This document shows, piece by piece, positions 8,079-16,658 of a stretch of 64,000 nucleotides of DNA. The notes beneath the pieces are model-generated. The model saw only the letters and a program-made list of their open reading frames with translations. It had not been told where the DNA came from and did no database searches. A program made the position numbers and the translations under genes. The first letter of the stretch is position 1. The number at the start of each line of letters is the position of its first letter. Source of the stretch: Verrucomicrobiota bacterium (GTDB taxonomy: Bacteria > Verrucomicrobiota > Verrucomicrobiia > Limisphaerales > J093); NCBI GenBank assembly GCA_022710935.1, contig JAKLFY010000022.1, forward strand, positions 1 through 64,000. The letters are read 5' to 3'.

Positions 8079-8125
8079 TAGCCCGGGTATTTCATAAGGC
8101 TTCGCGGAGTCTCATATCCGGGCTG
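8079..8125. repeat. CCCGG-ended hairpin repeat, family 2 copy 1
   Basis: AGCCCGGGTAT and ATATCCGGGCT form an 11-base stem with one wobble around the loop TTCATAAGGCTTCGCGGAGT. Related copies are at 41478-41527 and 60287-60332; all three lie in convergent gaps. Just downstream, 'GGCAAAACCGCGCC' is the reverse complement of the sequence preceding the 74-bp repeat at 8244, so a long stem-loop spanning 8127-8240 is also possible. Confidence 0.6.
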
Positions 8126-8243
8126 TGGCAAAACCGCGCCCGGAAAGGGAACCAAGAGCCTCCTCTCGGTTCAGAAGGGGTTCTGCCATAGGAGCAGTGT
8201 GTTGCATTTCTCCAGCTTTCGGACCCGGCGCGGTTTTGCTTCC

Positions 8244-8317
8244 CTAACCCGCATAGCAGTCCTCTTGCGAAGTCTGACTGCCATGTGCACAGACGCGCTA
8301 AGAAATATGCGGGTTAG
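8244..8317 (+). repeat. 74-bp palindrome-ended repeat, copy 2 (between convergent CBS and permease genes)
   Basis: Ends CTAACCCGCAT and ATGCGGGTTAG are perfectly complementary over 11 bases. Compared with copies 1 and 3, the fourth stem pair is A-T instead of G-C, a compensatory change. The stop TAA of the reverse-strand permease gene (8316-8314) lies inside the right end. Same length as copies 1 and 3. Confidence 0.82.
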
Positions 8318-10131
8318 CCGTGGATGACCAACTGAATGTTCTCGGGCAGGTTCCGCGCAACCTCAGTCACCACATTCCCCTTGAGCAACTGGACCAACCG
8401 GCGTCTCTGCGGGGAACCAAGCATCAGAATGTCCACGCCCAGCGTGGCCGCCAGATCCAGAATGGAATTGGCCGGATCGTCGCTGACCGCGTAGAGGGGA
8501 ACCACCTGAACGTTGTGGCGAGCCCCGAGGTGCAGCATCGAGCTCATGATCGCGGCGGCCGCCGGATCGTCCTGCCAGCGGGGGCGCTCGGTGGTTTGGA
8601 GCAGGCCGGGCATCGCCACGGCCAACTCCTTGACGTAAAGCACATAGAGCGCCCCTTGACGCAACCGCGCCTCCTCGAGGGCGAACCGGAGCACCGGGGT
8701 GAGCCCGCGCGCGGCAACCAGGATAGTCTGTCCCGTCTCGAGCTGAAGCTCGAACTCAGGCGCGGTCTCGGGCGCGACTCGGGCGGCGATCTCCCGCCGC
8801 ACCGTCACCGTCCGCAGCCCGGCCCGCCGCTGCGTGATGGTCCGAAGGCTCAGGCCTAGGCCCAAGAGGCAGATGGCGAAGAAGAGGGCGCCGTGATTCA
8901 CCTTCGCAATGGTGATCTCGACGGCGAACAGAACGAGGAAGGTCGCCCCCATGATCGCCCGTTCGTACCAAGCCAGGCGGAGCGCGCGATTGAATGTGCA
9001 CGAGCCCAGATTCACCGTGATCGCCCCCACCACGCCGATGGCATAGAGATTGGCAAGCGATTCAATGTCGGCCCCGGTGACCAGAACGATCAGGATTGGC
9101 AGCAATGTCGCCATTGCCCACGGCCACCACGGCACGCCGTAGGCGTTCAACCGGACAAAGAAACGCGGCATCTCGCCGTCGCGCGCCAGCATGTAGACGA
9201 GGCCAATCTGGGCAGCGATCGCCGTGTTCACCGCGCTCAAGAGCAGCAGGCCCACCACAAGACCCACGACCGCGCCGATCGCCTTCCCGACCGCCGCATT
9301 GAACATCAGCGTCCCGTACTCCTGCCCGAGAAACCGCATCATGTAATCGCGATGTGCAACGGGGTCGGGCGCGTGCGAGCCGGACAACGAAAGCATCGCC
9401 CAGCCCAGCAGGGCCGTTCCCAGCACAACCTCGGCCGCGACCGGCAGGATGGCTTTGCGGGCCGTTTTGGACACGCACGGCTTGTCCATCGTGGCGCCCG
9501 GGTCGAGCTTCATCACACCGGTCAGGTTGGCGATCGCCTCGACACCGCTCAGCGCCAGAATCGTCGCGACAAAGAACTGCCAGTTGCGGGCGATCCCCCC
9601 ACTGGGCGGTTCGAGGTGCGCCGTGTTGAGATGGGGCAGGCTCAGCAGGATCAGCGCAACCACCACCACAACCATCGGAACCATCAGCCCCACAGCGAGG
9701 CTGCCGGTATGTTTCGGGCCGAAGAAGTTGATCCCGCCGACAATCAGGATGACCAGGACCGTCGCCGCCGCGACGTGCCCCTTCGAGACCCCGAAATAGT
9801 GCATCGCCGAGTTGCAGCTCAACGCGGCGGTGACCAGGAAATTGGCGACCAGCAGCAGGGCGCCAATCACCGCCAGCAGTCGGCTCTGATCCCGCGCGGC
9901 TGAATACACGCCGCCTCCGTCCGGGAAATGGCGGCAGACAAGGATGTAGTTGTATCCCACCAGCGCAGTCAGCACGCACACCGCGCCAATGATGGGCAGC
10001 GAGGCATGGCCGGCGGCAGCGAAGGCCAGGCCGATGACGTAGGCCTTGCTCGTGCCCCAGTCCCCGTAAAGCAGGGCCGCCGCGCGCTTCCAATCGAGGT
10101 TCCGCGGGCGGTGGATGGGTTGGCTATCCAT
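8314..10131 (-). CDS. APC-superfamily amino acid permease with C-terminal UspA-like domain
   Basis: 605 residues. Residues 1-430 form an APC-type transporter with about 12 transmembrane helices, including the early 'WGTSKAYVIGLAF' helix and 'ILALSGVEAIANLTGVMKL'. Residues 450-605 are a soluble universal-stress-protein-like domain ending in a nucleotide-loop-like pattern (LGSPQRRRLVQLLKGN-VVTEVARNLP). This fusion is known in bacterial APC transporters, where the tail probably senses nucleotide or regulates transport. The substrate is likely an amino acid or other small amine and cannot be fixed. The ATG at 10131 gives a short basic cytoplasmic start (RPRNLDWKRA). Its TAA stop is part of the 74-bp repeat. 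Confidence 0.85.
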   Translation of the reverse strand: MDSQPIHRPRNLDWKRAAALLYGDWGTSKAYVIGLAFAAAGHASLPIIGAVCVLTALVGYNYILVCRHFPDGGGVYSAARDQSRLLAVIGALLLVANFLVTAALSCNSAMHYFGVSKGHVAAATVLVILIVGGINFFGPKHTGSLAVGLMVPMVVVVVALILLSLPHLNTAHLEPPSGGIARNWQFFVATILALSGVEAIANLTGVMKLDPGATMDKPCVSKTARKAILPVAAEVVLGTALLGWAMLSLSGSHAPDPVAHRDYMMRFLGQEYGTLMFNAAVGKAIGAVVGLVVGLLLLSAVNTAIAAQIGLVYMLARDGEMPRFFVRLNAYGVPWWPWAMATLLPILIVLVTGADIESLANLYAIGVVGAITVNLGSCTFNRALRLAWYERAIMGATFLVLFAVEITIAKVNHGALFFAICLLGLGLSLRTITQRRAGLRTVTVRREIAARVAPETAPEFELQLETGQTILVAARGLTPVLRFALEEARLRQGALYVLYVKELAVAMPGLLQTTERPRWQDDPAAAAIMSSMLHLGARHNVQVVPLYAVSDDPANSILDLAATLGVDILMLGSPQRRRLVQLLKGNVVTEVARNLPENIQLVIHG

Positions 10132-10155
10132 GCATGAATGAGGCGACTGCGAGGC

Positions 10156-10230
10156 TGGTGCCAGAGGAGGGAATTGAACCCCCGACCAAGGGCTTATGAG
10201 TCCCCTGCTCTACCGCTGAGCTACTCTGGC
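10156..10230 (-). tRNA. tRNA-Met (anticodon CAU)
   Basis: Read on the reverse strand it folds as a full cloverleaf: acceptor GCCAGAG/CTCTGGC (7 bp), D arm GCTC/GAGC, anticodon arm with loop CTCATAA, T arm GGGGG/CCCTC with loop TTCAATT, discriminator A and an encoded CCA. The anticodon is CAU. The anticodon stem begins with a G-U and has an A·G opposition at its loop end (31-39). Elongator Met is the likely identity, but a lysidine-modified tRNA-Ile2 cannot be excluded from sequence alone. Confidence 0.9.
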
Positions 10231-10419
10231 ACAATAACTTGCAATACAACGCTTTGCGCGATGTTGCCTGGGCTCAAAAGTTCAGGCTTGCCACCGTGTC
10301 TTGTCACAGAGATGTCCGCGAATGCAGACCAATCCGCCACAGCCGCCGGGATAAGCAACCGCATCGCCTTTCCGTCGTGCCGGTGAGAACCTGTACCGTT
10401 ACGAACCATCGGGCGCGTA

Positions 10420-11139
10420 TTATGCCCCGGTCAAGAAGGGTGACAAGCAGTTTCGTCGGCCGTCAATCGCACCCAGTTGGGCTCGGAGTACCCCGATGCG
10501 CGCCCTTGACGCTTGCTCATCCTTCTCCCCTGCGGGACTGAGACCCCCCGCCCACGCCGCTTGAAGTGGAAAGTCAACCCATCCGCCGCTCACCATTTGC
10601 TTACGCACGCCGATGGGCGCTTGATTCACAGCCTGCACGGCGGCCTCCGTGCGGCGCGCCAGTTCCTCCAATTCACGGAGTGCGGTGTTATCCACAGAGC
10701 CTGTCGGCAGCGATGTGACAGTCCCAGCGGACCCGGAGCCTTCACGGCGGAAGCGGCTCTGGACTCGATCCAACAGCCACACACCCGCCCCGGTGAAGGC
10801 GAACCGCGCCTGCATCTCGAGGGGGTCTTCGTCCTGATCTCGTTGGTATGGGATCAGGGCCTTGATGCACAACGGAAACGCAGGCCCTGGCTCGGAGCCC
10901 GGCGGCGAGACGGTGTAAGCGTCGAACCAATAATGTCCGACGAGCTGGGCATAGGGATCGCCTGGCTGTGCCTGGACCTTACGGCCGCTCACCAACCACA
11001 ACACCTGCCGAGTGACCTGATCGGGTTTCAAGCCGGCCAAGATGCGCTCCGGGTCTGCTGGCGAGCCCGCCGAGGTTCCCTGTCCACGAAGCCAGGCCGC
11101 AGTGCACACAATGGCAGCGAGGAAACCGAACAGTCGCAT
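10420..11139 (-). CDS. Secreted protein of unknown function
   Basis: 239 residues starting with a signal peptide (MRLFGFLAAIVCTAAWLRGQ). The mature part has no family I recognise. It contains 'DQVTRQVLWLVSGRKVQAQ' and a mixed region 'GHYWFDAYTVSPPG', then a helical segment (TALRELEELARRTEAAVQAV). Composition and codon use look coding. The gene is isolated between the tRNA and a short possible ORF. Secretion is an inference from the N-terminus. Confidence 0.6.
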   Translation of the reverse strand: MRLFGFLAAIVCTAAWLRGQGTSAGSPADPERILAGLKPDQVTRQVLWLVSGRKVQAQPGDPYAQLVGHYWFDAYTVSPPGSEPGPAFPLCIKALIPYQRDQDEDPLEMQARFAFTGAGVWLLDRVQSRFRREGSGSAGTVTSLPTGSVDNTALRELEELARRTEAAVQAVNQAPIGVRKQMVSGGWVDFPLQAAWAGGLSPAGEKDEQASRARIGVLRAQLGAIDGRRNCLSPFLTGA

Positions 11140-11169
11140 ATCCAGAATGACAGTCGACGGGGTTGTTTC

Positions 11170-11328
11170 TTAGAACGGTCGGTTCACCGGGTCAAGGGAG
11201 CGAACTGACTGGAGGATGATCCAGCAAATAGCGGAGCCGACGGCAATCGTGTGGACTCCCGCATCCGGTTGGCCGTGCGCGTAGCGGAAGAAGCTCGTCC
11301 TCGACAGGAGAAGCGTCCCCGTGCGCAT
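11170..11328 (-). CDS. Possible small membrane protein or gene fragment
   Basis: 52 codons from an ATG at 11328, with one hydrophobic helix (VHTIAVGSAICWIILQSV). It ends 30 bases before the next gene on the same strand. It could be a small membrane protein or the tail of a lost gene. No family recognised; low confidence. The rest of the gap 11140-11437 shows nothing else. Confidence 0.25.
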   Translation of the reverse strand: MRTGTLLLSRTSFFRYAHGQPDAGVHTIAVGSAICWIILQSVRSLDPVNRPF

Positions 11329-11437
11329 GACGGCGGGGGAAACCCCTCGATGTTTTGTCTGGCGTGCCCGCTCGAAGCCCGGACCGGACACTCAACACTG
11401 AACGCCGTCGGGGAACACCAAGTCCAAAGTTTGAGAG

Positions 11438-11923
11438 ATGACCACGCGAACTGAACCCCCCGCGAACTCCTGGAAACGCCGGCTAAAGAGTCTGGTCTAT
11501 CTGGGGGTTGGCAGCCTGTTCGGCTTGTTTGCGATGGGGCTGATCTGGGCAGTCAAGGACATGGATGACTATTACTACGTCCCCCACGCGTGCGAATGCC
11601 TGGAATGCCTACATGGGACTACGACGGCTCCTGACGGACGTGTTCACTGCGCGAAGTATCCGCCAAAGGACATCAAGAAGGCCCAGGTCTCCGCTGGCTA
11701 CGTTGTGTTTTGTCAGGTGGCGGTAGGTCTCTTCGGCGTCTCCGGACTGGGTTGCTCTGCCTTAACCGCTGGTTTCGGAGCCCAGGGGTTGCTCAGGCCG
11801 AAGAGGCGGTTGCCGCAGTCAAAGTGGCAGGTCCGGATGCGGCGAGTAGCGCCACTCGGCGCCGTCTTATTGTCGGCGTCCGCCCTGCTGTTCCTTTGGC
11901 CCTACGGCATCGTGCCGCGGTGA
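11438..11923 (+). CDS. Membrane protein of unknown function with a Cys-rich loop
   Basis: 161 residues with three likely transmembrane helices (about 20-40, 85-115 and 137-157). Between the first two is a short exposed loop with four cysteines (HACECLECLHGTT ... HCAK) that could bind metal or form disulfides. Not a family I recognise. Its last 22 bases overlap the 3' end of the convergent beta-helix gene. Confidence 0.55.
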   Translation: MTTRTEPPANSWKRRLKSLVYLGVGSLFGLFAMGLIWAVKDMDDYYYVPHACECLECLHGTTTAPDGRVHCAKYPPKDIKKAQVSAGYVVFCQVAVGLFGVSGLGCSALTAGFGAQGLLRPKRRLPQSKWQVRMRRVAPLGAVLLSASALLFLWPYGIVPR

Positions 11924-13710
11924 GGCTGCAAGGCTCGGTATTCGGGCTCCAGGCCGGCGCGGGCGGTGACCTCGGTGATGCGGGCGGCGGTGGTGTCGCC
12001 ATCGAAGGCGTTGCCCTTCCACGTGTGCCAGTCGCGCTGACATTGGTTGAAGCGCACCGATTCGCCTGAGGTCTTGTGGACCACGTTGGACTCGAACAGG
12101 AAACCCTTGCTCCCCTCATCGATAAAGAAGCCGTTATTGGGCGCGCCGCCGTGAGCGTGAGCGCTGCGGTGGACGTCGTGGATCAGGTTCCCGCGCAGAA
12201 CAGTTCCCGGCTGGAATCCCAGCGTGTAAACGCCTCCACCGTCCGCGAGTTTCTTCATGACGTCGTAGATGTGATTGGACTCGACGACGCATCGGGTCTG
12301 CGAGGTGGGGGTCGTGTCCCAGCGGTAGCCGACAGACACGCCCGTGTACGGGAGGTCGTGGATGACATTGTGCGCCACGCGCGTGTCGGCGGAGAAGGCT
12401 ACCCAGACGCCCACGGCGCCGCGACTGTCCGCGCCGCAACGCCGGATCACGCAGTTGGCGATCGTGTTGCCCGCTGGGGCATCCGCCGGGTCCCCCCAAT
12501 CCGCGTCGAGCGTGCCTTCGGCTCCGCCCTGCAATCGGCCCGTACCCCGCCAGCCGACCATCACGCCGTTGCCGCCGATATCCTCGATCACACAGCCGCT
12601 GACGGTGTTGCGGCGACAGCCGGGGCCAAATCCGATGCCCGAGTTGTTCAGGTGCGCAAAGCGGCAGCGTTCAAACCGGACATCCTCGGCATAGGCACAC
12701 TCGACCGCCACCGGCTGGACCTGAGTCGGGAGTTTGGTGCTGGGGCCAAAGTGCGCGGCCTGAATCTCCGAGTAGCCGATCGCCGGCAGCGCGAAGTCCG
12801 TGTGCTCGAAACGCAATCCCTCGAACCGCAGGTTGCGGACGGGCTTCTCTTTCGTGCCGGCGATCTTCACCAACTGCGTCAGGACGGGGGCGACGGCGAC
12901 GGTCTGGGCGGGAGTCTCGCCCGGGCGGGCGATGTAGGTCAAAGCGCCGGCGCGGCGGTCGAGGAACCACTCCCCCGGTTGATCCAGTGCCGCACGGGCA
13001 TGCTCGATGAACGCCGGTTTGCCGGGGCTGGCTGTGGTCATGTCGCCATGTCCAATCCAACCCACGGCCGTGGCGGTCGCCAGTTGGCGTTCATCTGAGG
13101 TAGCGACCAGAGCGCGCGAGACCGACCAGTTCTCATAGACGACCAGTTCGGCGTCCTGGCTGCCCAGGTTCTCCGGCGGCAGCGCCCGATCAAACGTGAA
13201 CGCTCTGACCTCGTTGCCGACGGTGGCGATGTGGAGCACACCGTCCTCATCCGGCCAGCGGGCACGGACGGCTCGCTGGTCATTGACGATCAGTTGTCGG
13301 AAGAACCACTCGCCCGACTTCACGCCCGGCAACTCGACGGTCCATTCCGACCCGCCGGTCGGCCTCCAGCCCGTGACCGGACGACCGCCGCTGATCACCA
13401 CGGTCTCTCCCGGTGCTGCGGCGTACGTGATGGCGTAGTCGGCGGAACCCGAGTCGGCAGAGGTGAAGACCAGCGGCGCCTGCAACACGTAAGTGCCGCC
13501 GTGCAGCACGACGCGCACGTTCCTGTTCAATCCGCCCGCCACGAGTGTCCGAACCGCCGCCACCGCTCGGGCTGGCGCTGCGAACGGTTTGTCCTTAGTG
13601 CCGGGGTTGGCGTCGTTGCCGCTGGGTGAGATGTGGAACTCAGTCGCACGTGCGGTCACGGTGACAAGCGCCAGTGCGGTGAGGGCAACTCGAAGGATGC
13701 GAGTGTTCAT
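11902..13710 (-). CDS. Secreted right-handed parallel beta-helix protein
   Basis: About 602 residues from the ATG at 13710 (MNTRILRVALTALALVTV, a signal peptide); a 24-codon upstream extension is unlikely. It begins with 'FHISPSGNDANPGTKDKPF', the classic start of secreted parallel beta-helix proteins, followed by 'VVLHGGTYVL' and then repeated coils such as 'CRFAHLNNSGIGFGPGC', 'CVIEDIGGNGVMVGW' and 'NVIHDLPYTGVSVGY'. This fold is typical of pectate-lyase-like and polysaccharide-processing proteins. A catalytic class cannot be assigned. It is the last gene of the reverse-strand block that includes CotH and penicillin acylase, separated from CotH by 225 bases. Confidence 0.8.
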   Translation of the reverse strand: MNTRILRVALTALALVTVTARATEFHISPSGNDANPGTKDKPFAAPARAVAAVRTLVAGGLNRNVRVVLHGGTYVLQAPLVFTSADSGSADYAITYAAAPGETVVISGGRPVTGWRPTGGSEWTVELPGVKSGEWFFRQLIVNDQRAVRARWPDEDGVLHIATVGNEVRAFTFDRALPPENLGSQDAELVVYENWSVSRALVATSDERQLATATAVGWIGHGDMTTASPGKPAFIEHARAALDQPGEWFLDRRAGALTYIARPGETPAQTVAVAPVLTQLVKIAGTKEKPVRNLRFEGLRFEHTDFALPAIGYSEIQAAHFGPSTKLPTQVQPVAVECAYAEDVRFERCRFAHLNNSGIGFGPGCRRNTVSGCVIEDIGGNGVMVGWRGTGRLQGGAEGTLDADWGDPADAPAGNTIANCVIRRCGADSRGAVGVWVAFSADTRVAHNVIHDLPYTGVSVGYRWDTTPTSQTRCVVESNHIYDVMKKLADGGGVYTLGFQPGTVLRGNLIHDVHRSAHAHGGAPNNGFFIDEGSKGFLFESNVVHKTSGESVRFNQCQRDWHTWKGNAFDGDTTAARITEVTARAGLEPEYRALQPHRGTMP

Positions 13711-13935
13711 GGTGGACCCTGCTAGAATTCCTCGAAGGTCAAAACTCGTTGTGGACAAGTCAAGTCTCATGTGTTCGCGCAAAGATTCGAGGATTTTGGA
13801 AAGCGGGGCGTGGGGACGAGGATTGGGGAAACACGGGGACTGTCCATGAGAATGGGGATCTGGTCAGGTCTGAAGCGCGCCTCGCTACGCGATGCCGTTG
13901 CATCCAGCGACGCTGCCAGGCGAGCCCGCTGGCTG

Positions 13936-15600
13936 TCAGCGCGGCATTTCACGACTTTCAGGAAATGACAGAGAGTCGTTCTCGGGGATGCTGATGGTTT
14001 CCACGTTGGACACGCCGGTGCCTCGAGGTCCCTGGGGCGTCGGTCGCACTGCATACACTCGATAGCGATAGGTCAAACCGGGTTGCACATTCGGGTCCGT
14101 GGCGTTGGTCAGGTCTTCACCGCCCAGTCCGATCGCGTTCACGAAATCGGTACATTGCGCCCCGAGACATCGTTGGACGATGAAGGCCATCTCGCCTTCG
14201 GCGTGATCCACCCACTCAAGTTTGACCCCAGCCGCACCGACCCTCACCGCTCGCAGATCGGTCGGCGCATCCGCGGAGGGAGGACCCGGCCTGGGGCCCT
14301 CGTGGTCCGGCCCCGACTGAATCGGGTGGGGAGTAGGCCGCTCTCCGGGAGCGTCGAGTTGCGCCCGAGCCAGCGCATAGCGATCGCGAATGAACTTCTC
14401 CATGGACGCCAGGACATCCTCGATTCCGGAGTCGGAACGCACCGTGACCCTACGCTCCGGGTACGGGTCTTCCCGCAACGCTGACTGGATCTGCTCGTGA
14501 AGCCTCCGGAGCTTGGGGATGAGCACCTCCGGTCGGAACCACTTCTCCAGTATGACCCGCGCCAAGCCACGGCAATGCTTGAGCAGGACCGGATCGGAGA
14601 TCAACCGTTCCATCAGGGGACGGCCTGGCACCGGGGCTGGCCAGGCGGCATGCCAACCTTCGAGGACTGGGATGCGCCCAAAGGCGCGGTCCGCGAACCC
14701 GACGTCCAGGTCCCACGGAATATACGTCCAGAGCCGATCGGCGGGATTGAGGTAGAGGTAGTAATTGTGCGGTCCCCAACCCGTGTACTGATCGAACGCA
14801 CCGGCCAGGAGCAGGACCACCGTCGTCTTGACAAAGGCATCGATATCGAGGACCTGGCCCAACTCCCTGGGCTCGCCCGCAGACGGATCGATCGCGCGGA
14901 TGAATTCCACCAGCGCTCGGAAGCCCTGCGCCTCGTCGCCCGCGTGCAACTCGAAGGCCTTCCGATACAGGGCCGGGTCATGGCCTTGATAGCGCAGATC
15001 GGCGCCCGGACCGCCTTCGTCCACCTTGAAGAGAGGTCCGCTGGCAGAGGCGAAATGGGTTTCCAGGAACGAACGGTCGATCCGCTCCACGTTCACGTAG
15101 ACACCCACCGGCTTCCCGTTCAAGAGCACGCGGGCATAGTTGCACCGTGAGGCCTTCACACCCAACTCGCGGAGAACATCTGTGATCAGCCGCTCACTGA
15201 AGAGGCCGCCGAACTGGATGCCGTTGTCCAAAGCCACATGGCGCAGCCCGAGAAATCGTTGACCCTTCATGTACTCCGCGAAGTCGACCAGGAAGGAGCG
15301 CTTGTGCGGGGAGTCGGGGTGAGAGGAGCTGTTGCCTTTGTATCGGATCCCTACGGGGTACAGCGCCACATCGTTCCAACGGAACGTGCCTGGAACGTAG
15401 ATACGCTCGGGCAGGGCGCGCTGTAGCCGATCCAAATCCTCACGCTGAATCTCAAGGCGGATCGTTTGAACGACCTCGGGGTCGTAGAAGAGGCTTGTGG
15501 CCGCTTGAGCGGCAGACATCACACCAGGTGACGCCAACCACAACAACACAGCCAATACCGCGGGCCATCGTCGCATCGATGCCAAATGCCTCAGGTTCAT
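13936..15600 (-). CDS. Secreted CotH-type kinase with C-terminal fibronectin-like domain
   Basis: 554 residues with a signal peptide (about 1-34). Residues 35-420 are a CotH domain: 'PVGIRYKGNSSSHP' with 'KRSFLVDF', then 'GLFSERLITDVLRELGV', 'NGKPVGVYVNVERID' and the metal-binding-like 'WTYIPWDLDVGFADRAFG'. CotH proteins are atypical protein kinases; in bacteria the extracellular members are largely uncharacterised. Residues ~450-540 (TDLRAVRVGAAGVKLEWVD ... YRYRVYAVRP) look like a fibronectin type III domain. The start ATG overlaps the stop of the upstream chimeric gene by 4 bases (ATGA), so translation is coupled. Confidence 0.85.
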   Translation of the reverse strand: MNLRHLASMRRWPAVLAVLLWLASPGVMSAAQAATSLFYDPEVVQTIRLEIQREDLDRLQRALPERIYVPGTFRWNDVALYPVGIRYKGNSSSHPDSPHKRSFLVDFAEYMKGQRFLGLRHVALDNGIQFGGLFSERLITDVLRELGVKASRCNYARVLLNGKPVGVYVNVERIDRSFLETHFASASGPLFKVDEGGPGADLRYQGHDPALYRKAFELHAGDEAQGFRALVEFIRAIDPSAGEPRELGQVLDIDAFVKTTVVLLLAGAFDQYTGWGPHNYYLYLNPADRLWTYIPWDLDVGFADRAFGRIPVLEGWHAAWPAPVPGRPLMERLISDPVLLKHCRGLARVILEKWFRPEVLIPKLRRLHEQIQSALREDPYPERRVTVRSDSGIEDVLASMEKFIRDRYALARAQLDAPGERPTPHPIQSGPDHEGPRPGPPSADAPTDLRAVRVGAAGVKLEWVDHAEGEMAFIVQRCLGAQCTDFVNAIGLGGEDLTNATDPNVQPGLTYRYRVYAVRPTPQGPRGTGVSNVETISIPENDSLSFPESREMPR

Positions 15601-16658
15601 GCTCTACGGGCGGTTCCAGACGTCCCGGATGGATTGCATAAAGCGTCAAACAGGCGTCGGTTCTCTGCACTGCAATTGGTGACAGTCGTGCATTTCCGGC
15701 AAGATTTCCGCACTTCTATTCTCCAGCGCTGCGCAGCAGCGCCGGCGCAGCGCGGCGACCGGGGCGTGCGTCGCCGCCGGACGTGCGTGAGGTTCCCGTT
15801 GCGTTGGTTGCGGCTTTGCCGCACTGCGACCTCTCCGAAATGGACGTTGGCCCACCGCACCAACTTCCCCATCGGTTTGAGGAGCGACTCCCCCGTCGGG
15901 GTGAGCCGGTATTCGACCGTGGGCGGCGACGTGGGATAGACTTGGCGGCTGACGTGACCATCTCGCTCCAGGCGCCGCAGGGTCTGGGTGAGCACGCGCT
16001 GCGTGATGTCGCCGATGCTCCGTTTGACCTCCATGAAACGCCGCCGCCGCCCCTGCAGAGACATGAGCACCAGCAGACTCCACTTGTTGCCGACCTGGTC
16101 CAGTACGTTGCGGATAGGGCAGGCGGGGGCGTTGACTTCCGTTTGAAATCCTTGCGTGGCCTGGTATTGGAATCCCACGGCAGCCGAGCCTCGCCCATCC
16201 AGCTCCAGGCCGATGAATCTCGAATACGCGACACCGTCGAGCAGGAGCATCGTCCCCCCGCGGGCGCCATCCCAGAACCACTTCGTCTCGCGACCATTCC
16301 CGACGATGAGTCCGCCGATCCATCTCGCTCCCGTGGCGTTCCTCAGCACCAGCGGAGCCGTGAACCGGTAAGTGCCCGGCGGGAAGTAGAGGACCGACCC
16401 GTCGCGCACGTTGGCTAAGGCCTTCTGGATGGCGACCGTATCATCCGCCTGTCCATCGCCAACCGCTGCGGGCGCTACGTCGGTCTTCACATTGACCCAA
16501 TCCGAGCGCTCCTCCCATCGGAGCACGGGGATTTGTGGTGGCGCGCCTGGATCGGTTGCAGCGAAGAGGACGGCGTTCGTGCTCAGGCCAAGCACGATCA
16601 CCGCACGCCGGGCGATGCCCCATCGACGTTCCGCCAACGATCCGCAGGTCATGCTCAC
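15597..16658 (-). CDS. In-frame chimera: truncated pectate-lyase-type domain fused to HxlR regulator
   Basis: 353 codons with two unrelated halves. Residues ~1-172 are a signal peptide plus the first coils of a Pectate_lyase_3-type beta-helix ('GDGQADDTVAIQKALA', 'LYFPPGTY', 'GGLIVGNGRETKWFWDGA'). From about residue 175, 'ACPIRNVLDQVGNKWSLLVL ... LTQTLRRLERDGHVSR' to ~275 is an almost complete HxlR-family winged-helix regulator. The last ~75 residues are basic and unlike HxlR, as if reading past a lost stop. The hydrolase normally continues for hundreds of residues, so it is truncated. A cytoplasmic regulator behind a signal peptide makes little sense, so this is probably a recombination product. 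The start (GTG 16658 or ATG 16652) overlaps the penicillin acylase stop. Confidence 0.7.
   Translation of the reverse strand: MSMTCGSLAERRWGIARRAVIVLGLSTNAVLFAATDPGAPPQIPVLRWEERSDWVNVKTDVAPAAVGDGQADDTVAIQKALANVRDGSVLYFPPGTYRFTAPLVLRNATGARWIGGLIVGNGRETKWFWDGARGGTMLLLDGVAYSRFIGLELDGRGSAAVGFQYQATQGFQTEVNAPACPIRNVLDQVGNKWSLLVLMSLQGRRRRFMEVKRSIGDITQRVLTQTLRRLERDGHVSRQVYPTSPPTVEYRLTPTGESLLKPMGKLVRWANVHFGEVAVRQSRNQRNGNLTHVRRRRTPRSPRCAGAAAQRWRIEVRKSCRKCTTVTNCSAENRRLFDALCNPSGTSGTARRA

Noticed and set aside
8893-9903. 336-codon plus-strand frame
   Set aside because: Antisense to transmembrane segments of the permease; charged shadow sequence.
12076-13098. 340-codon plus-strand frame
   Set aside because: Antisense to the beta-helix gene, which has a signal peptide and repeat pattern.
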